Of a stretch of DNA of 48,050 nt, positions 25,668-35,356 are shown one piece after another. Source of the stretch: Candidatus Gastranaerophilales bacterium (GTDB lineage Bacteria > Cyanobacteriota > Vampirovibrionia > Gastranaerophilales > Gastranaerophilaceae); NCBI GenBank assembly GCA_910587175.1, contig CAJULH010000011.1:1-48050 (forward strand), written 5' to 3'. Numbering within the stretch: position 1 is the first letter of the stretch; each line of letters opens with the position of its first letter. A model generated the notes under the pieces. That model did no database searches. It had not been told where the DNA came from and saw only the letters and a list, made by a program, of their open reading frames with translations. Both the position numbers and the translations under genes were made by a program.

Positions 25668-26726
25668 CTAATTCAGATGCATTAATTTTATAATGTCTTT
25701 GATATCAGTACTTGTTTTTTGTACCTGTGAAACAGCATTTTTAATAGCACAATCAGGGTCTTTTAAGCCGTTTCCTGTTAAAATGCATACTATTCTTGAT
25801 TTTGGCTTGATTATATCTTTTAATTTTATAAGCCCTGCAACAGATGCGGCAGATGCAGGTTCGCAGAATACCCCTTCGAGCTCTGCTAAAAGTTTGTATG
25901 CTTCAATAATTTTTTCATCATTTACCATATCAATTGTGCCGTTTGACTCGTCTCTTGCGGCTTCTGCCTGTTTCCAGCTTGCCGGGTTGCCGATTCTTAT
26001 AGCTGTTGCAATGGTTTCAGGATGTAAAATTCTTTGTTTTTTAACAATGGCGGCGCTTCCTTCTGCCTGAATACCCATCATCTTTGGCAGATGAGAGGAT
26101 TTTTTAAGGTTATAAAATTCCTTATACCCTTTCCAATATGCTGTTATATTTCCTGCATTTCCAACCGGGATAAAATGGTAGTCAGGCGCATCTTCAAGTG
26201 CTTCAATAATTTCAAAAGCACCGGTTTTTTGTCCTTCAATTCTATACGGATTTACAGAATTCACAAGGGTAATAGGGTAATTGGCTGAAATTTCTCTTAC
26301 AGCCTCAAGTGCTTCGTCAAAATTACCGTTAATGGCAATAACTTCAGCCCCATACATCATAGCCTGGGAAAGCTTTCCAAGGGCGATGTAGCCATCGGGG
26401 ATTAAAACATAGCATTTTAATCCTGCCTTTGCGCCGTATGCAGCTGCAGCAGCTGATGTGTTTCCTGTGGAGGCACAGATAATTGCTTTTGAACCTTCTT
26501 CTTTTGCCTTTGATACAGCCATTGTCATACCACGGTCTTTAAAGCTTCCTGTCGGGTTTGAACCTTCGTATTTTAAATAAATTTCGCAGTCCAGTCCTAA
26601 ATGCTTTGCAAGGTTGTCTGCCTTAATTAAAGGCGTATTTCCTTCTGAAAGCGTGATAAATGGAGTTTTCTCGCTTACAGGAAGGTATTCTTTGTATTTG
26701 TCTATTAAACCGTTGTATCTTGCCAT
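25668..26726 (-). CDS. thrC: Threonine synthase
   Basis: This is a PLP-dependent enzyme of 352 residues converting O-phospho-L-homoserine to threonine. The substrate loop SEGNTPLIKADNLA and the PLP lysine in NPTGSFKDRGM (near residue 61) are clear, with ASTGNTSAAAAAYGAKAG and the glycine-rich PVGNAGNITAYWKGY phosphate loop. It is the short bacterial form. It follows hom by two bases on the same strand, giving an operon for the last steps from aspartate semialdehyde to threonine. Homoserine kinase (thrB) is not present in the window. Confidence 0.95.
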   Translation of the reverse strand: MARYNGLIDKYKEYLPVSEKTPFITLSEGNTPLIKADNLAKHLGLDCEIYLKYEGSNPTGSFKDRGMTMAVSKAKEEGSKAIICASTGNTSAAAAAYGAKAGLKCYVLIPDGYIALGKLSQAMMYGAEVIAINGNFDEALEAVREISANYPITLVNSVNPYRIEGQKTGAFEIIEALEDAPDYHFIPVGNAGNITAYWKGYKEFYNLKKSSHLPKMMGIQAEGSAAIVKKQRILHPETIATAIRIGNPASWKQAEAARDESNGTIDMVNDEKIIEAYKLLAELEGVFCEPASAASVAGLIKLKDIIKPKSRIVCILTGNGLKDPDCAIKNAVSQVQKTSTDIKDIIKLMHLN

Positions 26727-26728
26727 AT

Positions 26729-27988
26729 CTACATTACCCTTATCAAATTATTAATTTCAATATTTTGTGCGTTCAATTCTTTGATTGCGTTTTGAATATC
26801 AATTTCATTTGCAACTTCTGTTATAACAATAACCTGCGCCGTGTTATCCTCTTTTATTCCTTTTTGAAGAATGCTTGAGAGGTTTATGTTATTGTTTCCG
26901 CAAACTGTACCTATTGTTCCGATTGTGCCCTTTGAATTTGGCGCTTTGATTGAAATATAGTATTTATTTTTTGTATGTTTAATATCTATCTGTTTTGCAT
27001 GTTCTTTGTGCGGGCAGCGGTGAAGCGGAAGTACCGTATCTGTATGGTTGAATTCGCCTGCAATTTGAAGAATGTCGCCGACAACGGAGCTTGCTGTCGG
27101 AAATTCGCCGGCGCCGGGACCCGTGAACATAACTTTATCAACAGGGAAACCTTCTAAAAGGACTGCATTAATTGCATTATTTATGCCCGAAATCATATTT
27201 GTTACAGGAACAAGCATAGGATGCACCCTGATGTCCAGCTCATCATTTTCGGTTTTCTGTGCAAGACCAATGAGTTTTATTTTGTATCCAAGCTCATTTG
27301 CAAATTTAATATCGTCTGCTGAAATCTTTGTAATGCCTTCCCTGTATATTTTATTTACATCAATTCTTTTGTGGAATGTAATGTTTGCAAGGGTTGCAAT
27401 TTTATACATAGCATCAAAGCCTTCAACGTCTCCTGTCGGGTCGGCTTCTGCATAGCCCAAGTCCTGGGCGTCTTTCAGACATTCCTTATATGAAATATTT
27501 TTTTCTTCCATCTTTGTCAAGATGTAGTTTGTGGTGCCGTTTAAAATGCCTGCAACTTTAGAAAACCGGTTTCCCCTAAGCGTGGTTTTGATGGGTCCTA
27601 TAATTGGGATTCCGCCTGCAACTGCAGCCTCATATAAAACAGATACATTATTTTCATTTGCAAGGTCAAAAATTTGTGCGCCAAATTTAGCCAAAAGCTC
27701 TTTATTTGCCGTTACAATGTGTTTTTTATTCTTAATTGCGGTTGTGATAAGCTCAAATGCAGGATTGCATCCGCCTGCAACTTCAACCACAACATCAATT
27801 TCAGGGTCATTTACAATTTTAAAAGGGTCATCTGTCAGATTTTGAACCTCAACATCCCTTTTTTTGTTTAAATTTCTTACAGCCACAGTTTTGATTTCAA
27901 CATTTTTGAAATTTTCCAAGGTTTTGACAACCCCGGAGCCCACTGTGCCAAGCCCTATCATACCTATTTTTAAAATATTCTTTTCCAT
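26729..27988 (-). CDS. hom: Homoserine dehydrogenase
   Basis: This NAD(P)-dependent enzyme of 419 residues reduces aspartate semialdehyde to homoserine. The Rossmann motif is GMIGLGTVGSGV at the N-terminus; the catalytic region includes AAVAGGIPIIGPIK, GILNGTTNYILTKM and the GYAEADPTGDVEGFDA stretch. A C-terminal ACT domain (ISIKAPNSKGTIGTIG) suggests feedback control by threonine. I choose ATG 27988; TTG 28003 would add five residues. There is no ribosome site; TATAAT lies six bases before ATG, so the mRNA may be leaderless. Confidence 0.95.
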   Translation of the reverse strand: MEKNILKIGMIGLGTVGSGVVKTLENFKNVEIKTVAVRNLNKKRDVEVQNLTDDPFKIVNDPEIDVVVEVAGGCNPAFELITTAIKNKKHIVTANKELLAKFGAQIFDLANENNVSVLYEAAVAGGIPIIGPIKTTLRGNRFSKVAGILNGTTNYILTKMEEKNISYKECLKDAQDLGYAEADPTGDVEGFDAMYKIATLANITFHKRIDVNKIYREGITKISADDIKFANELGYKIKLIGLAQKTENDELDIRVHPMLVPVTNMISGINNAINAVLLEGFPVDKVMFTGPGAGEFPTASSVVGDILQIAGEFNHTDTVLPLHRCPHKEHAKQIDIKHTKNKYYISIKAPNSKGTIGTIGTVCGNNNINLSSILQKGIKEDNTAQVIVITEVANEIDIQNAIKELNAQNIEINNLIRVM

Positions 27989-28111
27989 ATAGGAATTATA
28001 CAATAAAAATTTTTTTCGCCATAAAAATCGTTTTAAAATAATAATTTTGATGTATGATTTTTATATAATTAATATGAGGTTTAGGACTTTTTAAAGGAAG
28101 AATTTAGAAAG

Positions 28112-29578
28112 ATGGAAAATATTAGAGTAAGAATTGCACCTTCCCCCAGCGGAAATTTGCACATTGGTACAGCAAGGACGGCACTTTTTAACTATTTATA
28201 TGCTAAAAAAACAGGCGGAGAGTTTGTTTTAAGGATTGAAGATACTGATTTAGAGCGAAGCAATCAGGAATATACCCAAAATATTTTTGACAGCCTGAAG
28301 GCTTTGGGGCTTCAATGGGATGAGGGACCGGATGTAGGAGGAAAATACGGACCTTACTACCAGTCAGAAAGATTTGATATTTACCCAAAATACGCACAAA
28401 TTCTTGTAGATAAAGGGTATGCCTATGAATGCTTCTGTACGCCCGAAGAACTTGAAGCTGAAAAAGAAGAGGCGGTAAAAAACCACAAGGCATACGTTTA
28501 TTCAAGAAAATGCACCCATTTAACCGAAGAAGAAAAGGCAGAACTCCGCGCTAAGGGAATTAAACCTTCAATAAGATTTAAGGTGGAACATAAGGAATTA
28601 ATCTTTAATGACCTTGTAAAAGGCGAATTGAAGTTTGATACAAACCTTATTGGCGACTTTGTAATAATGAAATCAAACGGTACGCCAACCTACAATTTTG
28701 CTGTTGTAATTGATGATATGCTGATGAAAATCTCCCATATCATCCGCGGCGAAGACCACATTTCAAACACTCCGAAACAAATTTTGATTTATGAAGCACT
28801 TGGAGCAGAGGTGCCGAAATTCGGGCATTTGGGGATGATTTTAGCACCGGATAGGTCAAAATTATCAAAAAGACACGGCGCTACTGCTGTTTCAGACTTT
28901 GTAAAACAGGGGTATTTAACGGATGCTTTGATAAATTTTGTTGCACTTCTTGGGTGGGCACCTTCTGACGGGGTTGAAATCAAGCCCGTGGATGAGATTG
29001 CAAAGGATTTTAGAATCCATGATGTTTCAAGCAGCAACTCAATTTTTGAATATGATAAATTAAACTGGATGAACGGTCAGTATATTAAGAAAATGGATAT
29101 TTCAAAGCTTACCGATATGGCGCTGCCGTTCCTTTCAAAATACAATTCTTCCGAATTCGGGGATTTCGGGCTTTCAAAAATGAGCCGGGAAAATCTTGAA
29201 AAGATGATAGAAATTACCCGTGAGCCCATTACAACATTGTCAGAATTAGAGCACGACTGTGCTTATTTCTTTGGCAAGGATGTGGATTACACAGAAGGTA
29301 TGGAAACTCTTCAAAAACCCGATGCGAAAACCGTTTTAAACAGAGTGATGGAGTTGATTGACGGGTGGGATTTTGAATCTGACGAAGTGATTCATGAAGT
29401 GCTTGCAGATTTAAGGACTGAATTTAAAGAAAAGCACAATATGAAACCAAAAGAAACCATGTGGGCTGTGCGTGCTGCAATAACAGGCAGAACCCGCGGG
29501 GCTGATATGGCAAAGACAATGACTATTTTGGGCAAAGATGTATGCATTCACAGAATTAAAAAGGCGTTGGAATTTTAA
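28112..29578 (+). CDS. gltX: Glutamyl-tRNA synthetase
   Basis: This is a 488-residue class I aminoacyl-tRNA synthetase. The HIGH motif appears as SGNLHIGTARTALFNYLY near residue 15 and the KMSKS motif as KLSKRHGAT near residue 252. The C-terminal helical anticodon-binding domain ends with an MTILGKDVCIHRIKKAL segment. It is a full-length GluRS and may also charge tRNA-Gln in organisms with GatCAB. AAAGGAAG lies upstream of ATG. A strong hairpin with a T-run follows the stop. Confidence 0.97.
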   Translation: MENIRVRIAPSPSGNLHIGTARTALFNYLYAKKTGGEFVLRIEDTDLERSNQEYTQNIFDSLKALGLQWDEGPDVGGKYGPYYQSERFDIYPKYAQILVDKGYAYECFCTPEELEAEKEEAVKNHKAYVYSRKCTHLTEEEKAELRAKGIKPSIRFKVEHKELIFNDLVKGELKFDTNLIGDFVIMKSNGTPTYNFAVVIDDMLMKISHIIRGEDHISNTPKQILIYEALGAEVPKFGHLGMILAPDRSKLSKRHGATAVSDFVKQGYLTDALINFVALLGWAPSDGVEIKPVDEIAKDFRIHDVSSSNSIFEYDKLNWMNGQYIKKMDISKLTDMALPFLSKYNSSEFGDFGLSKMSRENLEKMIEITREPITTLSELEHDCAYFFGKDVDYTEGMETLQKPDAKTVLNRVMELIDGWDFESDEVIHEVLADLRTEFKEKHNMKPKETMWAVRAAITGRTRGADMAKTMTILGKDVCIHRIKKALEF

Positions 29579-29610
29579 AGAATTAAGATGCCAATAATAT
29601 TATTTAAAAA

Positions 29611-29638
29611 GCCGGGAAAATTTAGCTTCCCGGCTTTT
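29611..29638. terminator. Bidirectional terminator between gltX and the convergent gene
   Basis: GCCGGGAA and TTCCCGGC form a perfect 8-bp stem with an 8-base loop, with an A-run on the left and a T-run on the right. It can terminate gltX and the convergent gene at 29656. Confidence 0.8.
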
Positions 29639-29655
29639 GGTTTTAAGATTTGATG

Positions 29656-30684
29656 TTATTCAGCAGGATAAGAATATCCGTCAGGCAGGTATAAACCTTC
29701 ACCACCCGGGAGTTCTTTAACGCCGCCGGGAAGTCCTATATACTCAGCATCAGTTTCATCTTTTCCCTGCACGGGTATTTCTGCGCGGTCTATTATAGTA
29801 TAATCATCTGATGATCCAGAGGTTAAAATTTCCAAAGTTTCTTTGTTGCGGTCATCCAGGATTGAACCGTATTCCTCAAGCAAGGCTATAGAATCTTCAA
29901 CAGAGATATCTTCAGTTTCCGCAGTGAGCTCATAGATGTGGTCGTTTATGGTTTTTTCATTATCTTCATTAAATATTGCACCTATATTATAGAAAATTCC
30001 TGATGATGTATGAGAATCATTAGTAGTATGGATAAAACTATTTTCATCATTATCTTTTGTCATTAAAATTTTATATTGAATATCCGGGTAATCTTTGGTT
30101 TTATTAAGCAAGTGAGCAAGGGTTACCTTTCCTTTAGTAGTGCCATTTTCCACTTTTTTACATTCTGCTAGTGCATAATCTAAAAAGGTCTTTCCGGATG
30201 CATCTTTGGTATCAAATGCTAATTTTGTTAATTTTACAGCTTTTTTGGGGTCTCTTTCTTTGAATTTTGATTGTACTGTATCAAGATAAGCATCAAATAG
30301 AGCTTCTCTTTGGCAGCTGTCTCTGTCTATTATCTTGCCGATAGTATATTCTATGGCTTTGTTATTGTCTGAATATTTATCCAAAATAGTTCCTATCGCG
30401 TAATTTGCAGCTGATTTTTGTTCATTGGTATAACTACCCCATCGCTCCAATTCGTTTTTTTCAAAACAGTCATTAATAAATTCTTTATCTTTATATTGCA
30501 GGTTTGTGGCATTTGGGTTTCTTACAATTTTTGCCATACCAAATGAAAGATTATATCCGGGAAGTTGCGTTTCGCCGTTTAGTATTGTGCTTTCTGTTTG
30601 GTTGTCTGTAGTTTGTTTTGCTACAGCTGGTTTTATCTGGTCTAAACCTTTGCAGCTTACCGGAGAATACTGGATTGAATTCAT
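29656..30684 (-). CDS. Unknown helical protein, 342 residues
   Basis: The protein has no signal peptide or membrane segment. The N-terminus is disordered and ends in NLSFGMAKIVRN near residue 50; the middle (about residues 65-210) looks like tandem helical repeats, and the acidic C-terminus ends with a Pro/Gly-rich stretch (GLPGGVKELPGGEGLYLP). I do not recognise the family. It is separated from its neighbours and convergent with gltX. The N-terminal SFG/FxAK-type segment recurs in other unknown proteins in the window. Confidence 0.6.
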   Translation of the reverse strand: MNSIQYSPVSCKGLDQIKPAVAKQTTDNQTESTILNGETQLPGYNLSFGMAKIVRNPNATNLQYKDKEFINDCFEKNELERWGSYTNEQKSAANYAIGTILDKYSDNNKAIEYTIGKIIDRDSCQREALFDAYLDTVQSKFKERDPKKAVKLTKLAFDTKDASGKTFLDYALAECKKVENGTTKGKVTLAHLLNKTKDYPDIQYKILMTKDNDENSFIHTTNDSHTSSGIFYNIGAIFNEDNEKTINDHIYELTAETEDISVEDSIALLEEYGSILDDRNKETLEILTSGSSDDYTIIDRAEIPVQGKDETDAEYIGLPGGVKELPGGEGLYLPDGYSYPAE

Positions 30685-30789
30685 TTGGCTGTCCTTCCAT
30701 TTTTAAGTAATAAAACGTATTTTTATAAAGCTTCGGAAATATTTAAATTGACAGAATTTTTACAAAAATAGCAGCAAACGTTACAAAAG

Positions 30790-31602
30790 TTATTTATTTT
30801 GCGCTATGATTATTTCCGGATATTTTTCTGCCATTTTATTTCCCATTTCTTTTGCTTCTTTTTCTCTGTATTTTTGGGAAAATTGAAATACGAACTTTTT
30901 ACTTAGTATGCAATTTGAAAAATCCGGTGTATTTTTTATGTTTTCTCCGCTAAATTCAGAGGCAAATTTTTGCTGAAAATTGTATTTAATTCTTTTTATT
31001 GTTTTATCGTCCAAAAATATATTTTTATATTTGCTATAAAGCTCTGATATACTGCCACTGCAGCCAAGCCAAGGGTCAATCACAATTAAATCTTTCAGAT
31101 ATTTTCTTTTTGGATTATTCATACTGGTAAGCACGCAGGTATGGTCTATAGGTTCCATATAAGAGTAAACCGGCTTTTTTGTGATTTTATCTATATAAGA
31201 AATTTCATACCCCAAATTAACACAGCAGGAATTATAATATCCGTTTGCAAACAGAGCCATAAGCGCTATATCAGATGCTTCGGCACAATTTCCAAGTTTT
31301 TGTTTCTTTATTAAATCTGTTATCTGCTCTAAAAAGTCATTTTCCTCCAAAGCACTGTCCCTTTGCGGTCTTACGTTTTCTTGCCACCTTTTTACTATGC
31401 CTTTGTAAAATTTTTCTTTTTCTCTATCGTTTTTCAGACCGGCATAAAAAATATCAGCATAGGTGGGCTTAAACATAGGGAAAGTATTTGCTGCAGTTCT
31501 CATGATGTTGTCAGCTTTTCTTGTGTCCTTATTTTTAGCGCAAAATGATATAGGCTGATTTATGGAATATAAGGATTTAGTATATATAGGGCTGATATTC
31601 AT
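30790..31602 (-). CDS. Putative Cys-His-Asp enzyme (transglutaminase/papain-like fold)
   Basis: This 270-residue protein has three well-spaced conserved-looking elements that match a Cys-His-Asp triad: KLGNCAEASDIALMALFANGY (Cys near residue 102, at the start of a helix), PIDHTCVLTS (His near residue 149) and LIVIDPWLGCSG (Asp near residue 172). The order and the DPW motif recall papain-like and transglutaminase-like enzymes, including bacterial deamidase effectors. There is no signal peptide. The N-terminus has NQPISFCAKNK, similar to short segments in other unknown proteins here. Substrate is unknown; the fold is an inference. Confidence 0.5.
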   Translation of the reverse strand: MNISPIYTKSLYSINQPISFCAKNKDTRKADNIMRTAANTFPMFKPTYADIFYAGLKNDREKEKFYKGIVKRWQENVRPQRDSALEENDFLEQITDLIKKQKLGNCAEASDIALMALFANGYYNSCCVNLGYEISYIDKITKKPVYSYMEPIDHTCVLTSMNNPKRKYLKDLIVIDPWLGCSGSISELYSKYKNIFLDDKTIKRIKYNFQQKFASEFSGENIKNTPDFSNCILSKKFVFQFSQKYREKEAKEMGNKMAEKYPEIIIAQNK

Positions 31603-31719
31603 TTTTCTCTTTTAATTTTTTAAATTTATATCAGCTCTAAAACCTGAAAATTATATGCATTGATATAAAATAAACAAAAGTTTACAATTGTTGATAATAG
31701 CAGTTACAGAACAAATATT

Positions 31720-31938
31720 ATGACAAGTGCCGATGATAAAACTCTTATGGTTGCAATGAATATTGCAAAATATAGAAAACTAAAAAAGCTTTCACAGACA
31801 AAGCTTGGAATAATGCTTGGAATATCAAGGGAATACATTGCAAAAATTGAAACAGGACTAAGACATCCAAGCCTTGGGCTTCTTTTTAAAATAGCAGAAG
31901 TTTTAAACATAGAACCCAAGGATTTGTTTGAAAAATAA
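31720..31938 (+). CDS. XRE-family transcriptional regulator
   Basis: This 72-residue protein is a single lambda-repressor-like HTH domain: MNIAKYRKLKKLSQTKLGIM, then ISREYIAKIETGLRHPS and LLFKIAEVLNIEPKDLF. This is a classic Cro/C1 pattern. No ribosome site is visible before ATG. It is divergent from the Cys-His-Asp gene and may regulate it. It is not closely related to the three small HTH proteins elsewhere in the window. Confidence 0.85.
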   Translation: MTSADDKTLMVAMNIAKYRKLKKLSQTKLGIMLGISREYIAKIETGLRHPSLGLLFKIAEVLNIEPKDLFEK

Positions 31939-31959
31939 ACATCTGTATATGCAATTAAA

Positions 31960-32664
31960 CTATATTTTTAAAGATATCATCATCCCTGTATCTATCGGGA
32001 TGAGCTGGGTTTGATAATTTGGGTGGGTGGTTACGGCTTTAACATATGGTTCCACCTTTTTATAATGGGATAAAATATTGTCTGCAACAATCATCCCGCC
32101 CCTTTGAAGCATAGGATGAATCAGTTTAAAATATTTAATGTATTCGGATTTATTGGCATCAATAAACACAAAATCAAAAAGTTCACCCTCCGGCTTTATC
32201 CGTCCTTTTTGTGTGCTATTTTGTGTGGGGTCAGAAAATTCTTTGTCGTTAATATTTCTGCCGGGGTAAAGTTCCATAAACATTTCTTCTAAAATCATGA
32301 CTGCTTGCCCTAAGCGTGTTTCAATGATATCATCCACCCCTGCTTTTTTAAAATTTTCGATTGCAACATTTAGTCTGTTATCCCAAAATTCGATGGTTGT
32401 GAGCCTTCCGCCCGTTGTTTTTAGTGCATTTGCAAGCCATATGCCGCTGTAGCCGTTTGATGTTCCTATTTCAAGTGCATTCTTTGCATCTTTAATTTTT
32501 ATAAGGAGAGACAAAAAATTTGCGCTTGTATTATCCAGGTTCCAAAAATCCTCCCTTGTTTTATCAAGCTCTGCAAGTACATTAAACGCTGACTTGTCAA
32601 AAATAAGGGCATCGGAACTTTTTTTAATAATATCAACTCCGTCAAGATTTTCTTTAAATTTCAT
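31960..32664 (-). CDS. SAM-dependent O-methyltransferase (family 3)
   Basis: This 234-residue enzyme resembles caffeoyl-CoA-type bacterial O-methyltransferases. The SAM site is ALEIGTSNGYSGIWLA near residue 60; TTIEFW follows, the metal-site region is FVFIDANKSEYIKYF (near residue 170) and MIVADNIL comes next. The substrate is unknown. AAGGAGATTT precedes ATG. It starts eight bases after the propeller gene stop, so it is probably the last gene of the grpE-dnaJ operon. Confidence 0.88.
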   Translation of the reverse strand: MKFKENLDGVDIIKKSSDALIFDKSAFNVLAELDKTREDFWNLDNTSANFLSLLIKIKDAKNALEIGTSNGYSGIWLANALKTTGGRLTTIEFWDNRLNVAIENFKKAGVDDIIETRLGQAVMILEEMFMELYPGRNINDKEFSDPTQNSTQKGRIKPEGELFDFVFIDANKSEYIKYFKLIHPMLQRGGMIVADNILSHYKKVEPYVKAVTTHPNYQTQLIPIDTGMMISLKI

Positions 32665-32672
32665 AAATCTCC

Positions 32673-34154
32673 TTACAGGGCTTCTTTTGTTTCTTCCCTT
32701 GAAGGTGCGGCGTTATCTACGATTATGATATTTGAAACATTAATGTTTGTATTTTGTTTTTTGGAAATTATCATTTTATCTAAATTCAAAAGCAGGAATT
32801 TTTTAGTTTGGATACCTGTAATTAAAGCATTTGGCTGATTTGGAATCATTGTAATTTTTGAATAGAATCCTGAATTATCAAGCATTATATTTTCAACAAT
32901 CTTGCCATTTTTTGTATCGTATACATTTATAATACTGTCTTTAGCGCAAAGGATATATATTTTATCGTGATAAAAAACAGCATCTACCGGTTTTTCATTA
33001 AGTTTGATTTCTTCTGTTAAAACGCCGTCAGGCTCGTTGTATACAGAAAGCAGATTTTCTGTCCTTGAAATTGTATAGATTTTATCATCTTTGTATAAAA
33101 TCCTGGATAAGTTTTTGCCTTCTGCAATATATTTTGCTATATACCCTTCGCCTGCATTATTAGGTTTCAGGCTGTACACTTTTTGCGTGTTTCTGTCTAT
33201 AAATCCTAATGATTCTCCGTCGTTTGAAACGGCTATTTTATATGGAGATTGTTCCAGCTTTATTGACTTCATAAGCTTTGCTGCATTTAAATCTATGGCG
33301 TAAACTGTTGAAGCATTAGCTGATGCAACATATGCAATGTTATTTACCGTATCTAAATCGGCATCTTTTGGCATATCATCAAGATTTATCTGCGCTACCA
33401 TTCTTTCGTTTGTTAAATCTACCACTTCAAGCGTTTTAGAACCAAAATACATAACAAGTGCAAATTTAGATTTGTTTGATGCCAAAATTTTTGAAGGCAA
33501 ACCGTTCAATTTCAGCTCATATAAGGAATTCTTGCCGTCATTGCCTGCTTCGCCGTTATAAACAAGCACAAATTTAGATTTATCTGTTGAAATAATAGTC
33601 TTTTTATTTTTTAGTTCATTCAGAGGGAAAAGTTGGGCTTTTTCGTCTTTTATGCTGTCAATTTTAGCATCTGTTGATGTTGTGATTAAATTATCTCCTT
33701 TTTGCGGTATAACAAGGTCTCCAAGAATGAGTTTTAAACTATCAGGCACCTGCAGTCCTACGGGAACAAGCATATCCTGCGGCATTACGCCAAGTTTTAC
33801 TTTTAAGGGCAAGTCTTCATTTTTTGTTATTGAAAAATTGCCGTTTTTATCCTTTAAAAGCTTTAAAAGCACATAGTTGTTATTAAAGATTACAACCTCG
33901 GGCTTTGAAGCAAGACTTTTTCCTGCGGGATATGTGTATTCAACGTTTATAGTCTTTTCTTCTGTGGTTTGTGCCGGGTAAAGAGGGATGTATGTCGTGC
34001 CGTCGGCAAGCACTATCAAAGAATCAAATCTTTGGGTAGAATTTGGGAATTGTTTTTTCAGATAATTCCAAAAATCATCAGGAAGCCTTGATGCCATTGC
34101 GCATTGGTTAATTAATACCATACAAAGGGTAATCAATAATACTTTTACTTTCAT
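32673..34154 (-). CDS. Exported beta-propeller (YncE-like) protein
   Basis: This 493-residue protein has a signal peptide (residues 1-21, cleaved after AMA) and a unique N-terminal region to about residue 170. Seven-bladed propeller-type repeats follow from about residue 200, for example DLDTVNNIAYVASANASTVYAIDLN and SPYKIAVSNDGESLGFIDRN. Such propellers bind proteins or ligands in the envelope. It lies 32 bases after dnaJ and eight before the methyltransferase, all on one strand. Function is not known. Confidence 0.75.
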   Translation of the reverse strand: MKVKVLLITLCMVLINQCAMASRLPDDFWNYLKKQFPNSTQRFDSLIVLADGTTYIPLYPAQTTEEKTINVEYTYPAGKSLASKPEVVIFNNNYVLLKLLKDKNGNFSITKNEDLPLKVKLGVMPQDMLVPVGLQVPDSLKLILGDLVIPQKGDNLITTSTDAKIDSIKDEKAQLFPLNELKNKKTIISTDKSKFVLVYNGEAGNDGKNSLYELKLNGLPSKILASNKSKFALVMYFGSKTLEVVDLTNERMVAQINLDDMPKDADLDTVNNIAYVASANASTVYAIDLNAAKLMKSIKLEQSPYKIAVSNDGESLGFIDRNTQKVYSLKPNNAGEGYIAKYIAEGKNLSRILYKDDKIYTISRTENLLSVYNEPDGVLTEEIKLNEKPVDAVFYHDKIYILCAKDSIINVYDTKNGKIVENIMLDNSGFYSKITMIPNQPNALITGIQTKKFLLLNLDKMIISKKQNTNINVSNIIIVDNAAPSREETKEAL

Positions 34155-34186
34155 CTTGAAGGTTTCCTTCCCGTTTTCCTTTATTT

Positions 34187-35335
34187 TTATTTACCAAAGG
34201 CTGTCTTTACTTTTTCCATTATATTTTCTTTCGTGCCTTCTTTGGCTGTTCCTGTCTGCTGCTTTTGAAGGTCATAAAGCATACGGTAGAGCTTTTCTTC
34301 CTCTTTGCCAATCTTTTTTGGAATAGCCACTTTTATTGTTACATAATGGTTTCCGCGCTGTGTGTCACTTCCTATATAAGGAACGCCCCTGCCCTTTAAA
34401 AGGAGCTTGTCAAGGTTCTGAATACCCTGAGGCACATTCATTTCAACATTTCCATCAATGGTTTCCACTATAACCTTATCCCCTAAAACTGCCTGTGCTG
34501 GCGAAATTTCAAGGATAGTGTGGATATCTGCCCCATCTCTTATAAATTTATCAGATTCTTTCACATGAAGTACAACATATAAATCTCCGGGCATTCCTCC
34601 GTTTTTGCCTGCGTTTCCTTCGGATGATAAACGGATTTTAGAGCCTGTATCTACACCTTTTGGGATTCTGATTTTAATTTTCTTTTCCTGTTTTATGCCG
34701 CCTTCCCCTCTGCATTTTTTACAGAAAGCCTCGGGGCTTTTTCCTGTTCCGTGACATTTCGGGCAGGTGGTAACTGATGTAAAACTTCCTATGATTGACT
34801 GGACATTTTGCTGTACTCTTCCATGTCCGCCGCAGGTTTTGCAGACTGTATCTTTTGCATTTTTATCAAAACCTGTGCCGCTGCATTCGTCACAAGGTTC
34901 CGTATGTTCAATTTTTATCTCTCTTTCAATACCGTTCATTGCATCCATGAAATCAATCTGGATGTCCATTCTTAAATCGGCACCGCGCCTTGGTGCATTC
35001 GGGTTTTCGCGGTATCCGCCGCCAAATCCGCCGCCCATGCCGCCAAAGAACGAAGCAAATATGTCGTTAATATCCCCAAACCCAAAATCAAATGGTCCCT
35101 GTGAAGAATATCCGGCGTTTTTAAGTCCGTCTTCCCCGTATTGGTCATAAAGAGCCCGTTTTTCATCATCCATCAGGGTTTCATAGGCTCTGCCCAATTC
35201 TTTAAACTTTTCTTCTGCATCCGGTTCTTTGTTTACATCCGGGTGCAGTTTTCTTGCTTTTTGTCTGAATGCTTTTTTTATTTCATCTTTTGATGCGTTT
35301 TTTTCTACTTCTAATATCTGGTAGTAATCTGACAT
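34187..35335 (-). CDS. dnaJ: Chaperone DnaJ (Hsp40)
   Basis: This is a full-length 382-residue type I DnaJ. The J domain (residues 3-70) has the HPD motif in KLHPDVN. A Gly/Phe-rich region follows (about residues 75-110). Four zinc-finger repeats near residues 148-220 read CDECSGTG, CKTCGGHG, CPKCHGTG and CKKCRGEG. Then comes the C-terminal substrate-binding domain. It activates DnaK ATPase and delivers substrates. It follows grpE by 21 bases; dnaK is not in the window, an unusual grpE-dnaJ arrangement. Confidence 0.97.
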   Translation of the reverse strand: MSDYYQILEVEKNASKDEIKKAFRQKARKLHPDVNKEPDAEEKFKELGRAYETLMDDEKRALYDQYGEDGLKNAGYSSQGPFDFGFGDINDIFASFFGGMGGGFGGGYRENPNAPRRGADLRMDIQIDFMDAMNGIEREIKIEHTEPCDECSGTGFDKNAKDTVCKTCGGHGRVQQNVQSIIGSFTSVTTCPKCHGTGKSPEAFCKKCRGEGGIKQEKKIKIRIPKGVDTGSKIRLSSEGNAGKNGGMPGDLYVVLHVKESDKFIRDGADIHTILEISPAQAVLGDKVIVETIDGNVEMNVPQGIQNLDKLLLKGRGVPYIGSDTQRGNHYVTIKVAIPKKIGKEEEKLYRMLYDLQKQQTGTAKEGTKENIMEKVKTAFGK

Positions 35336-35356
35336 TTATTCGGTTATTCCTATTCC

